A stretch of 64,000 nt of DNA, taken from assembly GCA_025363655.1 (NCBI GenBank), contig JANYDK010000071.1, positions 62,001 to 126,000 of the forward strand, written 5' to 3'. The notes below the pieces were generated by a model that did not search any database, was not told where the DNA came from, and saw nothing but the letters and a program-made list of their open reading frames with translations. A program made the position numbers and the translations under genes. Shown piece by piece: positions 9,548-19,684 of the stretch. This DNA is from Deltaproteobacteria bacterium (GTDB lineage: Bacteria; Myxococcota_A; Polyangia; Polyangiales; JADJMO01). How positions within the stretch are numbered: position 1 is the first letter of the stretch; each line of letters begins with the position of its first letter.

Positions 9548-9975
9548 GATTGACGACGTCGCGCAAGCGCCAAGGCGACGATCGCCCCGCCGAAGATCGC
9601 CGCGAGCGAGCCGTCGACGTCGCTACGGCTGCCGATTTGACAGCTGGCGCAGCCGCTTTTTTTCTTCGTCTCCGGAGGCGGCACGGGGGCGTCTTTCGGG
9701 CAGAAGACGGCCGTCGAGGTGTTCGCGCCCCAAGTCTGGCAGCGCTCGACCATCGATTTCGCCTTGGCGGCGCCTGCGCACTCGGCGTTGGTCTCGCCGC
9801 GGAAGACGCCGCACATCGTGCCTCCCGTACATTGCTTCTCGAGGGTGCAGGTCTCGACGTAGTCGGAAGGCGGAGGGACGTCGGCGCGTGCGGTCCCGCT
9901 CGTGAAGACGCTCGTGGTGACGACGACGAGTCCGGCGACGAGACCGGCGAGGAGTCCAGCGCTCGAGTGTTTCAT
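9532..9975 (-). CDS. Secreted protein with MYXO-CTERM-like C-terminal sorting tail
   Basis: Signal peptide MKHSSAGLLAGLVAGLVVVTTSVFTSGTARA; tail GCASCQIGSRSDVDGSLAAIFGGAIVALALARRR. Confidence 0.65.
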   Translation of the reverse strand: MKHSSAGLLAGLVAGLVVVTTSVFTSGTARADVPPPSDYVETCTLEKQCTGGTMCGVFRGETNAECAGAAKAKSMVERCQTWGANTSTAVFCPKDAPVPPPETKKKSGCASCQIGSRSDVDGSLAAIFGGAIVALALARRRQSQWMR

Positions 9976-10032
9976 GGGTAGAAGAATACCCGAGCGCTCG
10001 ACGCGCCTCGACGTTTCGCGCAACGTGCGGCG

Positions 10033-11079
10033 ATGACGTCGTTCGATCCCAACGCCGCCTCTCCCTCCGAATCAGGCGTATTCGGGCTTCCGCACGCCGA
10101 AGCCGACGCCAAAGTGGTCCTCGTTCCCGTCCCCTTCGACGCGACCACCAGCTATCGCAAGGGCACCGCCGAGGGGCCATGGGCGATCCTCGAGGCGAGC
10201 CGCCAGGTCGACCTCTTCGATCTCGAGACCGGTCGCCCCTACGCCGCGGGCATCTACATGAGCGCGGAGTGCCCGGAGGTGAGCGAGTGGAACGTCCTCG
10301 GACGCGCCGCCGCCGCTCCGGTGATCGCCGCCGCAGGCGTCATCGGTGACGACGCCGAGCTCGCGCGTTCGCTCGCCGAGGCCAACGACATCTCGAAGAA
10401 GGTCGACGACTTCGTCTACGCGCGGACCCGTCAGCTCCTCGAAGACGGCAAGATCGTCGGCATCGTCGGGGGCGATCACGCGGTCCCCTTCGGCGCCCTT
10501 CGCGCCCACGCCGAGCGCTATCCCGGCCTCGGCATCCTCCACTTCGACGCGCACGCCGATCTGCGCCCCGCGTACGAAGGCTTCGTCCGTTCGCACGCGT
10601 CGATCATGTACAACGTGCTCCACGAGCTCCCGCAGGTCTCGCGCATCGTCCAGGTCGGCGTCCGCGATTTCTCCGAAGAAGAGTTCACCATCATCCGCGA
10701 GTCGCACGGCCGCGTGGTCACCCACTTCGACGCCGATCTGCGCCGCGAGCGTCGCAAGGGCATCACCTTCGACGAGCTCGCCGAGCGAATCATCGAGAAG
10801 CTGCCGCGCGAGGTGTACGTCTCGTTCGACATCGACGGGCTCGTCGCCGAGCTCTGTCCGCACACCGGTACGCCGGTGCCGGGAGGGCTCGCGTGGGACG
10901 AAGCGCTCGCGGTGGTGGAAGCGGTCGTGCGCTCGGGTCGCACCATCGTCGGCTTCGACGTCGTCGAGGTTGCGCCGGGCCCTGACGACGATTGGGATGC
11001 CAACGTCGGTGCGCGCCTGCTCTACAAACTGATCGGTTTCACGCTCGTTTCGCGCGGAATTTCTCGACCCATTCGTTGA
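10033..11079 (+). CDS. Arginase/agmatinase family protein
   Basis: Metal-ligand motifs GGDHAVPFGAL, HFDAHADLR, SFDIDGL. Confidence 0.85.
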   Translation: MTSFDPNAASPSESGVFGLPHAEADAKVVLVPVPFDATTSYRKGTAEGPWAILEASRQVDLFDLETGRPYAAGIYMSAECPEVSEWNVLGRAAAAPVIAAAGVIGDDAELARSLAEANDISKKVDDFVYARTRQLLEDGKIVGIVGGDHAVPFGALRAHAERYPGLGILHFDAHADLRPAYEGFVRSHASIMYNVLHELPQVSRIVQVGVRDFSEEEFTIIRESHGRVVTHFDADLRRERRKGITFDELAERIIEKLPREVYVSFDIDGLVAELCPHTGTPVPGGLAWDEALAVVEAVVRSGRTIVGFDVVEVAPGPDDDWDANVGARLLYKLIGFTLVSRGISRPIR

Positions 11080-11167
11080 CGCGACGAATCGCGCACTCTG
11101 CGGCAAAAAGTCCAGCGGGCGCGTCGCGATTCAGAGGGTAGAGTTTCCGTCAGGAACGCGCGCGCCC

Positions 11168-12727
11168 ATGAGTCTGACGCAGAAAATCTGGCTCCTCGTC
11201 ACTGCGCCGTTCGTCGTCGCCATCGTCGTCTATTTGAGCGCGACGCGCCCCTTCCGTCGTCAGCTGCTCTTCCACGAGGCCGCGCGCGAGGTGCGTGACG
11301 ACGCAGCGACGTTGCAAGCAGCGCTCGCCTCCGGCGTCGTCGAGCCCGATCGCGAAGACCTGGCGCCGCTCATCGAAGCGGTCTCGCACAGCGAGCTGGT
11401 GCTCGGCGTCGCGCTCTATTCGGCCGATGGACACTTCCTCGCGGCGTCGAAAGATTTTCCCGATCGCGAAGTGGCCGACGGGCTCGCCGCGCAAGCGCTC
11501 GCCAACAAGGGCGACGTCAGCGACGTGCGCGAGCTCGGCAAGACGACCATCCTCGAGCACGCGATTCGCCTCGATCAAGCCGGTCCGGCGACCCATGGCG
11601 TCGTCGTCGTCATCCGCGACATCGGCTACGTCGACGATGCGCTCTGGATGTGGAACTTGAAGTTGGCGATCGCCGCCGCGGCCACCGTCCTCGTGATGAT
11701 GTTCGTCACGCGTTTCCTCGTGCACCGCGTCCTCGGCGTGCCGCTCGCGGAGGTGATGTCCGGCGTCGCGCGCGTCGGCAAGGGCGACCTCGCGGTCGAC
11801 GTCCCCGCCAAGACCACCGACGAGCTCGGTCGCCTCGCCATCTCCTTCAACGACATGACGAGAAAGCTCCGCGAGGCGCGCGCGTCGGTCGAGGAAGAGC
11901 ACGAGCGCCGCGCGGCACTCGAGACGCGCATCCGTCGCCTGCAGACGCTCGCGGTCGCCGGTGAGGTCGCTGCCTCGCTCGCCCACGAAATCGGCTCTCC
12001 GCTCAACGTCATCCTCGGTCGCACGCGGATGATGGCGGCGCGCACCGACACCACCGAGCAGTCGCGCGCCGAGCTCGAGACCATCGGCGCGCAGACCGAG
12101 CGCATCTCGCGCGTCGTCCAACGTCTCCTTCGTCTCAGCCGGCCGTCGCGCGCGATCAGTGAAGACGTCGACGTCGCCGCGGTCGCCGAGGACACGCTCT
12201 CGTTCATCGCGCCCGAGTGCCGCAATCGCAAGATCGTCACCATCCTCGACGCGCGCGAGAAGCCGCGGGTGCGCGCCGACCGCGACCAAATCACGCAGAT
12301 TCTCTTCAACCTCTGTCACAACGCGATGCAGGCGCAGCCGAACGGCGGTCGCATCGAGGTGCGCCTCGGAATGGTCGAAGTCCTCGGTCGTCCCTTCGCC
12401 GAGATGCAGGTGCTCGACGCTGGACCGGGCATCGACCCCGCGGTGAAGGGCCGCCTCTTCGATCCCTTCGTCACCACCAAGGAGGGCGAAGGTGGCAGCG
12501 GCCTCGGGCTCGCCATCGTCGACGGGCTCGCCCGTGAGCTCGGCGGCGTGGTCGAAGTCGACGACGGAGTCTCGGGCGGCGCCTGCTTCCGCGTCCGCCT
12601 CCCCTCCGTCATCCCTCGCCGAGATTTCAGCAGCGATCGCCTCGAAGTCGCGAGTGAAAAGCGCATCGACGTCGAAGGCGTCGGCGTCAACGAGAACGAG
12701 AAGAACGTGAAAGGAATCGTCGCATGA
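11168..12727 (+). CDS. Sensor histidine kinase (HAMP-HisKA-HATPase)
   Basis: SLAHEIGSPLNVI H-box, FNLCHNAMQA N-box, GPGID, GSGLGLAI. Confidence 0.9.
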   Translation: MSLTQKIWLLVTAPFVVAIVVYLSATRPFRRQLLFHEAAREVRDDAATLQAALASGVVEPDREDLAPLIEAVSHSELVLGVALYSADGHFLAASKDFPDREVADGLAAQALANKGDVSDVRELGKTTILEHAIRLDQAGPATHGVVVVIRDIGYVDDALWMWNLKLAIAAAATVLVMMFVTRFLVHRVLGVPLAEVMSGVARVGKGDLAVDVPAKTTDELGRLAISFNDMTRKLREARASVEEEHERRAALETRIRRLQTLAVAGEVAASLAHEIGSPLNVILGRTRMMAARTDTTEQSRAELETIGAQTERISRVVQRLLRLSRPSRAISEDVDVAAVAEDTLSFIAPECRNRKIVTILDAREKPRVRADRDQITQILFNLCHNAMQAQPNGGRIEVRLGMVEVLGRPFAEMQVLDAGPGIDPAVKGRLFDPFVTTKEGEGGSGLGLAIVDGLARELGGVVEVDDGVSGGACFRVRLPSVIPRRDFSSDRLEVASEKRIDVEGVGVNENEKNVKGIVA

Positions 12728-14100
12728 GCACGGATCGGAAAATCGCGGGGACCGTCGATGGCAACCGAGTCCTCGTCGTCGATGACGACCTCGACCACGC
12801 GCAGATGCTCCGCGACGTGCTCAATGGCCGCGGATATCGCGCGGTCGCCGTCGGCAGCGCGCGCGAGGCGATGTCCCGCGTCGAGGCGCGAGGCATCGAC
12901 GTCGTGGTCACCGATCTGCGAATGCCCGAGATGGGCGGGCTCGAGCTCATCGAGTGGGCGACGAAGCACGATCCGCGCGTGGTCCTCGTCGCCATCACCG
13001 CGTTCGGCGGGCTCGAGACGGCGATCAAGGCAGTGCGCGCCGGCGCCTTCGACTACCTCTCCAAACCCTTCGAGCCCGATGCGCTCTATCTCAGCGTCGA
13101 CAAGGCGCTCCACGAGCGTGCTGTGCGGCTCGAGCTCGCACGGCTCCGGCGCGCACACGCCGAGAGCGGCGGCATCGTCTCGCGAAGCGAAGCCATGCGC
13201 GACGTGATGGGCGTCGTCCAACAGGTCTCGACCTCGAACGTCAGCGTCCTCATCACCGGACCCGCGGGCGTCGGCAAAGAAGTGCTCGCACGCGCCATCC
13301 ATGCTCGCAGCGAGCGCGCCGGGGGGCCCTTCGTCGCCGTCAACTGCTCGGCGATCCCTCCCGAGCTCCTCGACGCCGAGCTCTTCGGCGTGAAGAAAGG
13401 GCAGACGCCCGACGCCAAGGTCGATCGCCCGGGCCTCCTCCGCGACGCCCACAGCGGCACGATCTTCTTCGACGAGATCGGCGATCTTCCGCTCGGCTTC
13501 CAATCGAAGCTGCTGCGTGCGTTGCAGACGAGCGCCTCCGACGTGCGGGTCCTCGCCGCCACGCGCCGTGATCTGCGCGCCGAGCTGCGTGAACAGGCCT
13601 TCCGCGAAGATCTCTTCTATCGAATCGCCGTCGTCGAGCTTCACATCCCTGCCCTTCGCGAGAGGCCGGACGACATCCCGCCGCTCGCCGAGGCCGCCCT
13701 CATGCGCGCCGCTGCCCACTCGCCGAGGCCGCGCCGCACGCTCTCGGGCGCCGCCGTGCGTCGTCTGATGGATCACGCCTGGCCCGGCAACGTGCGCGAG
13801 CTCGAGAACGCGATCGAACGCGCCGTCGCGCTCTCGCAGGGCGACGTCATCCTCCCCGAAGATCTCCCGCCGACGGTGTCGACGCCGCCTCCCACCGACT
13901 TCCTCCGTCACGCGCTCGATCGTTCGTGGACGCTGGAAGATTTGAGCCGCGCGTATCTCGCCCGCGTCCTCGAGCGCACCGGCGGCAACAAGAAGCAAGC
14001 CGCGGCGATCATGGGCATCGATCGTCGCACCATCCAACGCTGGCTCGGCGATCCGCCGGAAGAGCGTGAGGAAGAGGCCCGGCGTCGTCCCACGCCCTGA
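12724..14100 (+). CDS. NtrC-like response regulator (REC - AAA+ - Fis HTH) with degenerate sigma-54 contact loops
   Basis: REC (VVDDDLDHAQML, VVTDLRMPEMGG), Walker A GPAGVGKE, Walker B GTIFFDEIGDLP, Fis-type HTH; GQTPDA where GAFTGA is expected. Confidence 0.9.
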   Translation: MSTDRKIAGTVDGNRVLVVDDDLDHAQMLRDVLNGRGYRAVAVGSAREAMSRVEARGIDVVVTDLRMPEMGGLELIEWATKHDPRVVLVAITAFGGLETAIKAVRAGAFDYLSKPFEPDALYLSVDKALHERAVRLELARLRRAHAESGGIVSRSEAMRDVMGVVQQVSTSNVSVLITGPAGVGKEVLARAIHARSERAGGPFVAVNCSAIPPELLDAELFGVKKGQTPDAKVDRPGLLRDAHSGTIFFDEIGDLPLGFQSKLLRALQTSASDVRVLAATRRDLRAELREQAFREDLFYRIAVVELHIPALRERPDDIPPLAEAALMRAAAHSPRPRRTLSGAAVRRLMDHAWPGNVRELENAIERAVALSQGDVILPEDLPPTVSTPPPTDFLRHALDRSWTLEDLSRAYLARVLERTGGNKKQAAAIMGIDRRTIQRWLGDPPEEREEEARRRPTP

Positions 14101-14124
14101 GCGCGTTCGATTAGGCTTCCGCGC

Positions 14125-15042
14125 GTGCCCCAGAAGTCGCGCGCGCCGACGAAGCAGACGAAGAAGAAGACGACGAAGGACCGACTCGGTCGCGACGGCG
14201 ACGTCCACCGCGCGCTCGAACGCGTGCTCGAGACGTCCGACACCGCCGCCGCGATCGCGCGCGATCCCGTGGAATTCGTGCGTCTTCAGCGCGATCCGAT
14301 GGACGTCGAGCTGGTCGCGCTGATCGCCGCCTGCGTCGCCTTCGGCAACGTCACCGCGCTCCGCAAGAAGCTCCAGCTCGTCCTCGAAGCGCTCGGGCCT
14401 TCTCCGGCACGCGCGGCCGACGACGAGGCGCGCACCCGCGCACGTCTGCGCACGTGGAAGCATCGCGTCTATCGCGGCGACGATCTCGCGCGGCTGATCA
14501 TCGGCGCCCGTCGCGCCCAGAAAGCCCACGGCTCCCTCGGCGCACTCTTGGCGAAAGGCCTACGAAACAAGGGCGAATTGCGCGAAGCGCTGGCCAACTT
14601 CGTCGACGTCGTCCGCCGCGAGGGAGGGCTCGACAAAGTGAGCACGCGCGGCGCACGGCACCTCTTGCCCGATCCGCGCGGGGCGAGCGGTTGCAAGCGG
14701 CTGCTCCTCTTCCTTCGCTGGATGGTGCGCGGCCCCGACGACGTCGACCTCGGTCTCTGGCGCGATCACGTCGACGCCGCTCGTCTCCTCGTGCCCGTCG
14801 ACGTGCACATCCACAAGCTGGCGAAGAACCTCGGGCTCACCGAACGCGTGACGACGAGCTGGAAGACCACGGAAGAGATCACCGCCGCATTGCGCGTGTT
14901 CGACGCGGGCGATCCCGTGCGCTTCGATTTCGCCCTCTGCCACATGGGCATGGCGCGGCGCTGCCCCTCGAAGCGCGATGCGGTGAAGTGCGAAGGCTGC
15001 GGCGTGCAACCGGTCTGCCGCCACTGGGCTGGCCAAAAGTAA
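14125..15042 (+). CDS. TIGR02757 / DUF2400 family protein
   Basis: RDPVEFVRLQRDPMDVELVALIAACVAFGNV...; C-terminal CPSKRDAVKCEGCGVQPVCRHW cysteine cluster. Confidence 0.75.
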   Translation: MPQKSRAPTKQTKKKTTKDRLGRDGDVHRALERVLETSDTAAAIARDPVEFVRLQRDPMDVELVALIAACVAFGNVTALRKKLQLVLEALGPSPARAADDEARTRARLRTWKHRVYRGDDLARLIIGARRAQKAHGSLGALLAKGLRNKGELREALANFVDVVRREGGLDKVSTRGARHLLPDPRGASGCKRLLLFLRWMVRGPDDVDLGLWRDHVDAARLLVPVDVHIHKLAKNLGLTERVTTSWKTTEEITAALRVFDAGDPVRFDFALCHMGMARRCPSKRDAVKCEGCGVQPVCRHWAGQK

Positions 15043-15064
15043 GAACAAGAAAGAGAAGCTGTCC

Positions 15065-16558
15065 GTGCCCATGCGCGTCATCCCGTTCGACAACAGCTAC
15101 GCGAGACTCCCCGGTCACTTCTACGCGCGCACGCCTCCGACCGCCGTGAAGAAGCCGCACTTGGTGAAGGTGAACGAGCCGCTGGCGTCGCTCCTCGGCC
15201 TCGACGTCGCGTGGCTGAAGTCCGACGAAGGCGTGGCGGTGCTCGCCGGCAACGCCGTCGCCGAGGGCTCCGATCCGATCGCGCTCGCCTACGCGGGCCA
15301 CCAATTCGGCAACTTCGTGCCTCAGCTCGGCGACGGGCGCGCCATCCTCCTCGGCGAGCTGGTCGGCACCGACGGCAAACGTCGCGACGTGCAATTGAAG
15401 GGCTCTGGACCGACGCCGTTCTCCCGCCGCGGCGACGGGCGCGCCGCGCTCGGCCCGGTGCTCCGCGAGTACGTCGTCAGCGAAGCGATGCACGCGATGG
15501 GCATCCCCACGACGCGCGCGCTCGCCGCCGTAACCACCGGTGAGCACGTCCATCGAGAGAGACCTCAGGCAGGCGCGGTGCTCACGCGCATCGCCGGAAG
15601 CCACCTGCGCGTCGGCACCTTCGAATACTTCGCCGCGCGCAGCGACTTCGAAGCCATCGACACCCTCACCCGCGTCGCCCTCGAACGTCACTACCCACAG
15701 GTGATCGACGCGCCCAACGCCGCGCTCGCGCTCCTCGAATGCGTCGTCGCCGCGCAGGCTTTCCTCGTCGCGCGCTGGCTCGGCGTCGGCTTCGTCCACG
15801 GCGTCATGAACACCGACAACACGTCGATCTCGGGCGAGACCCTCGACTACGGCCCCTGCGCGTTCCTCGACGAGTATCACCCGCTGAAGAAGTTCAGCTC
15901 CATCGACGTGAACGGTCGCTATGCGTTCATGAACCAACCGAAGATCGCGCAATGGAATCTGGCGCGGCTCGCCGAGACGCTCTTGCCGCTCGTCGACGAG
16001 AACCAAGAGGCAGCGGTGGAGCAGGCGACGGCGACGTTGAAGACGTTCACGACGCACTTCGACGAAGCGTTCCTCGGCGTGATGCGCGCGAAGATCGGGC
16101 TGGCGACGGAGGCGGCGGGGGATCTGGCGCTGGTGATGGAGCTGCTGTCACGCCTCGCGGGGAGCAGCGTCGATTACACGATTTTCTTTCGACGATTGTG
16201 CGGCGGTGCGGAGAGCGAGAAGGCGAACGCGAAGACGATCGCGGCGATGTTCGAGCACGAGGGCGCGTTCTTCGAGTGGGCCGAACGATGGCATGCGCGG
16301 CTCGCGAGCGAAGGATGCGCAGGCGGCGTGGACGCGGCGCGGATGGAGAGCATGCGGAAGGTGAATCCGGCGTACATCCCGCGGAATCATCGGCTCGAAG
16401 AGGCGATCGTGGCGGCGAGTGAGAAGGATGATTTTGGGCCGTTCGAAGCGCTGGTGCGGGTGCTTGCGAGGCCGTACGAGGAGCAGGTCGGGGAAGAGTG
16501 GTTGGCGGAGGCGCCGAAGGTGGAGGAGCGGGTGAGGGCGACGTTTTGTGGGACGTAG
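15065..16558 (+). CDS. selO: SelO/YdiU family protein adenylyltransferase
   Basis: YAGHQFGNFVPQLGDGRAILLGE, LKGSGPTPFSRRGDGRAALGPVLREY, VHGVMNTDNTSISGETLDYGPCAFLDEY. Confidence 0.95.
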   Translation: MPMRVIPFDNSYARLPGHFYARTPPTAVKKPHLVKVNEPLASLLGLDVAWLKSDEGVAVLAGNAVAEGSDPIALAYAGHQFGNFVPQLGDGRAILLGELVGTDGKRRDVQLKGSGPTPFSRRGDGRAALGPVLREYVVSEAMHAMGIPTTRALAAVTTGEHVHRERPQAGAVLTRIAGSHLRVGTFEYFAARSDFEAIDTLTRVALERHYPQVIDAPNAALALLECVVAAQAFLVARWLGVGFVHGVMNTDNTSISGETLDYGPCAFLDEYHPLKKFSSIDVNGRYAFMNQPKIAQWNLARLAETLLPLVDENQEAAVEQATATLKTFTTHFDEAFLGVMRAKIGLATEAAGDLALVMELLSRLAGSSVDYTIFFRRLCGGAESEKANAKTIAAMFEHEGAFFEWAERWHARLASEGCAGGVDAARMESMRKVNPAYIPRNHRLEEAIVAASEKDDFGPFEALVRVLARPYEEQVGEEWLAEAPKVEERVRATFCGT

Positions 16559-16590
16559 GTCGCTGCTCTTGACCATGTATCCTTCTCGGC

Positions 16591-19500
16591 GTGCCGCGAC
16601 CGCTCGCTGAGGGACTGTACGAAAACGTCCTCACGCGCGCGCTCGACGAAGGCATTCGCGCGACGGAGAAGGTCAAGGCCGACGTCGTCGATCTTCCGAT
16701 CGCCGACGCGCACCTGGCGCTCGCTCGTCACGTCGAACGTGAGGTCGCACGCGCGCTCGCCTCGGTCCCCAAAGAAGATCGTTCAGCGCGCCAGGTCGAG
16801 ATCGTCGCCGATCTGTTGAGTCGCCTCGGTGAGTTGGTGCCTTCGCATGCCGATGCGCTGGCCGATCAACACCTCGCTCCGCCTGCGCGGCGCCTCGATG
16901 CGATCTACCCGGAACGGGGGAAGGCTCCGCCTCGGCCGAGCACGCCGCTCTCGTCGAGCACGCTGCTCACCCGCAACCGCGCCGAGCCGTCGCTCGGTCA
17001 CGAGCTGGAACGCGAGATTCATTCGGCCGATCACATCGCGGTGGTCGCTGCGTTCATCACGGTGAGCGGCGTGCGCGCGGTGCTTTCGGCGCTCGAGTCG
17101 TTCGTACGACGCGGCGGGACGATGCGCGTGCTGACGACGGTCTTCACGGGCACGACCGAGGTCGAAGCGGTCGACATGCTGTCTCGCCTTCCAGGCGTCG
17201 AAGTCCGCGTCTCGCATGACGTGCGTCGCACACGTCTGCACGCGAAAGCATGGCTCTTCCACCGCAACAGCGAGCTTCACACCGCCTACGTCGGCTCGGC
17301 CAACCTGACCGCGACGGCGCTTGGCGCCGGGCAAGAGTGGATGGTCAAGGTCTGCGCCGCGGACCTCCCGCACGTGATCGAGAAGTTCGAAGGAACGATC
17401 GCGAGCCTTTGGAACGATCCCGAGTTCGAGTCCTACGATCCGAGCTCGGAGGACGATCGCACGCGGTTGCGAGGAGCGCTGAAGTCGGAACGGTCGTCGT
17501 CGGACAAGACCACGGTCTTCTTCAACCTTCGCCCGTTTCCCTATCAAGAGGAGATCCTCGATCGGCTCCAAGCCGAACGAGTGCTGCACGGTCGCCGGCG
17601 CAACCTGCTCGTGGCGGCCACGGGCACCGGCAAGACGGTGATCGCCGCCTTCGACTACCAACGTTTCGTCGAGAGCACGGGCATCAAGCCGCGCCTCCTC
17701 TTTCTCGCCCATCGGCGCGAAATCCTCGAACAGGCGCGCGCGACGTTCGCGCAGGTCGTTCGGCAGATGGACTTCGGCGAGCTGTGGACCGATGGCCTGG
17801 TCCCCGAGCGTTGGGATCACGTGTTTGCGACGATCCAGACGGCGGACGACGGGCTCCTCGCGCGCGTGGGTCCGGACTTCTATCGCTACGTCGTCGTCGA
17901 CGAGGCGCACCACGCACCGGCGCGGTCGTACCAGAAGCTGATTCCGCACCTTCGCCCCGAGATTCTCCTCGGCCTCACGGCGACGCCGGAGCGCACCGAT
18001 GGAAAGTCGCTGCTCCCCGATTTCGATGGCTGCGTCGCGGCCGAGCTGCGGCTTTGGCACGCGTTCGATCGTCAGCTGCTGGTTCCGTTCGAGTACTACG
18101 GCGTCGCCGATGGAACCGACCTGCGCAAGGTCGCGTGGTCGAGGAGCGGCTATGCGATCGCCGATCTCGCCGGCGTCTATACGGGTAACGAAGCCCGCGT
18201 CGACCTGATCGTGGAGCAGATGCGACGGCGCGTCGTCGATGTTCGCTCGGTGCGCGCGATCGCCTTCTGCGTCTCGGTGGCCCACGCCGAGTTCATGGCC
18301 AAGTCGCTCACCGAGCGCGGCGTACCGGCCATCGCCGTGCACGGTGGATCGGCTGACGATCTGCGGAGCGATGCCCCTCGGCGTCTTCACGATCGCGAGA
18401 TCAACGTCATCTGCACCTGCGATTTGTACAACGAAGGCGTCGACCTTCCTTTCGTCGACGTTCTTCTGCTCCTTCGCCCGACGTCGAGCGCCACGCTGTT
18501 CATGCAGCAGATCGGCCGCGGCCTCCGTCTCCATGCTCGCAAGACGACGTGCCTCGTCCTCGACTTCATCGGTCAGCATCGCTCCGAGTTCCGCTTCGAT
18601 GCGCTCTACGAGGCGCTCACCGGCACGCCGCGCGGCAAGCTTTCCCAAGCGGTGCAAGACGGGTTTCCGTTCCTTCCCAGCGGTTGCGTGCTCCAGCTCG
18701 ATCACGTCGCGCGCGACCGCATCCTCGAATCGTTGAAGCAGGCGGTGCGCGCCGACCGATTGGTCGAGGAAGCGAAAAATCTCGCCTCGCCGAGTACTCC
18801 GCTGACCTTGGCTCGCTTCCTCGACGAGACCGGTCGCGACCTCGCGGACGTCTATTCCGACGGGGTCGGCGGATGGACCACGCTCCGCGGAAAAGCAGGG
18901 CTGATCGATCCACCCGACGCAGAGACCGCCGCCTTGAGCGCACGCCTCGGCTCGCTCCTCCACGTCGACGAACCGACGCGACTGCGCAGCTGGGGAGCCT
19001 GGAAAGGTGACGACGATGCTGGCTCGCTCTCCCCGTACGAACGTCGCCGTCTCACGATGCTCGACTTCCAGCTGCACCATCGCGGCGTGATTCGCGAGCC
19101 GGAGAGGACCGTCGAATACTTCGCGAAGCGACCTGCGATCCGCGAGGAACTGAGCGAGCTGGCGGGAATCCTCGAGTCACGCGTCGGCCTCGCCGCTGAG
19201 TCGTATCCCGTGGCCGAATGGCCGCTCGCATTGCATCGCCACTACACGCGCCGAGAAATCGTGGCAGCGGTCGGCTACGCGCGTCCGGGCCGAAAGGGGA
19301 GCGCGCCGATGGCTGGCATCCTCATGCTCGAAGAGGAGCGCCGCGAGGTGATGTTCGTCACGCTCGACAAGTCCGGCGCTTCGTTCTCACCGACGACGCG
19401 CTATCGCGACTACGCCATCAGCCGAACGCTGTTTCACTGGGAGACGCAGACGATCACGAGCGTCAGCAGACCCTCCGGTCTTCGCTACCTCGAAAGTCCG

Positions 19501-19680
19501 GGCAACGGCTGGAGCTTCCATCTCTTCGTCCGCAAGACCACCGAAGACGCCTACGCGTTTCTCGGCCCGGTTCGCTACCAGTCGCACAGCGGCGATCGCC
19601 CGATCGGCATCACGTGGCTGCTGGAGACGCCGATGCCCGCCGGCCTCTTCGAGCAGTTCGCGACGCTTTCGCAGGGCTGA
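16591..19680 (+). CDS. PLD-like nuclease domain - SF2 helicase - DUF3427-type protein
   Basis: HxKxxx...GSANLT PLD signature (RLHAKAWLFHRN...AYVGSANLTATAL), Walker A AATGTGKT, DEAHH box, QQIGRGLR motif VI, C-terminal DUF3427-like region. Confidence 0.85.
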   Translation: MPRPLAEGLYENVLTRALDEGIRATEKVKADVVDLPIADAHLALARHVEREVARALASVPKEDRSARQVEIVADLLSRLGELVPSHADALADQHLAPPARRLDAIYPERGKAPPRPSTPLSSSTLLTRNRAEPSLGHELEREIHSADHIAVVAAFITVSGVRAVLSALESFVRRGGTMRVLTTVFTGTTEVEAVDMLSRLPGVEVRVSHDVRRTRLHAKAWLFHRNSELHTAYVGSANLTATALGAGQEWMVKVCAADLPHVIEKFEGTIASLWNDPEFESYDPSSEDDRTRLRGALKSERSSSDKTTVFFNLRPFPYQEEILDRLQAERVLHGRRRNLLVAATGTGKTVIAAFDYQRFVESTGIKPRLLFLAHRREILEQARATFAQVVRQMDFGELWTDGLVPERWDHVFATIQTADDGLLARVGPDFYRYVVVDEAHHAPARSYQKLIPHLRPEILLGLTATPERTDGKSLLPDFDGCVAAELRLWHAFDRQLLVPFEYYGVADGTDLRKVAWSRSGYAIADLAGVYTGNEARVDLIVEQMRRRVVDVRSVRAIAFCVSVAHAEFMAKSLTERGVPAIAVHGGSADDLRSDAPRRLHDREINVICTCDLYNEGVDLPFVDVLLLLRPTSSATLFMQQIGRGLRLHARKTTCLVLDFIGQHRSEFRFDALYEALTGTPRGKLSQAVQDGFPFLPSGCVLQLDHVARDRILESLKQAVRADRLVEEAKNLASPSTPLTLARFLDETGRDLADVYSDGVGGWTTLRGKAGLIDPPDAETAALSARLGSLLHVDEPTRLRSWGAWKGDDDAGSLSPYERRRLTMLDFQLHHRGVIREPERTVEYFAKRPAIREELSELAGILESRVGLAAESYPVAEWPLALHRHYTRREIVAAVGYARPGRKGSAPMAGILMLEEERREVMFVTLDKSGASFSPTTRYRDYAISRTLFHWETQTITSVSRPSGLRYLESPGNGWSFHLFVRKTTEDAYAFLGPVRYQSHSGDRPIGITWLLETPMPAGLFEQFATLSQG

Positions 19681-19684
19681 ACGC

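Noticed and set aside
12316-14529. 737-aa antisense ORF opposite the two-component pair
   Set aside because: Sense genes carry clear HK and AAA+ motifs; antisense product is low complexity.
16783-19080. 765-aa antisense ORF opposite the helicase
   Set aside because: Arg/Glu/Asp-rich low-information translation mirroring the sense frame; artefact of high GC third positions.
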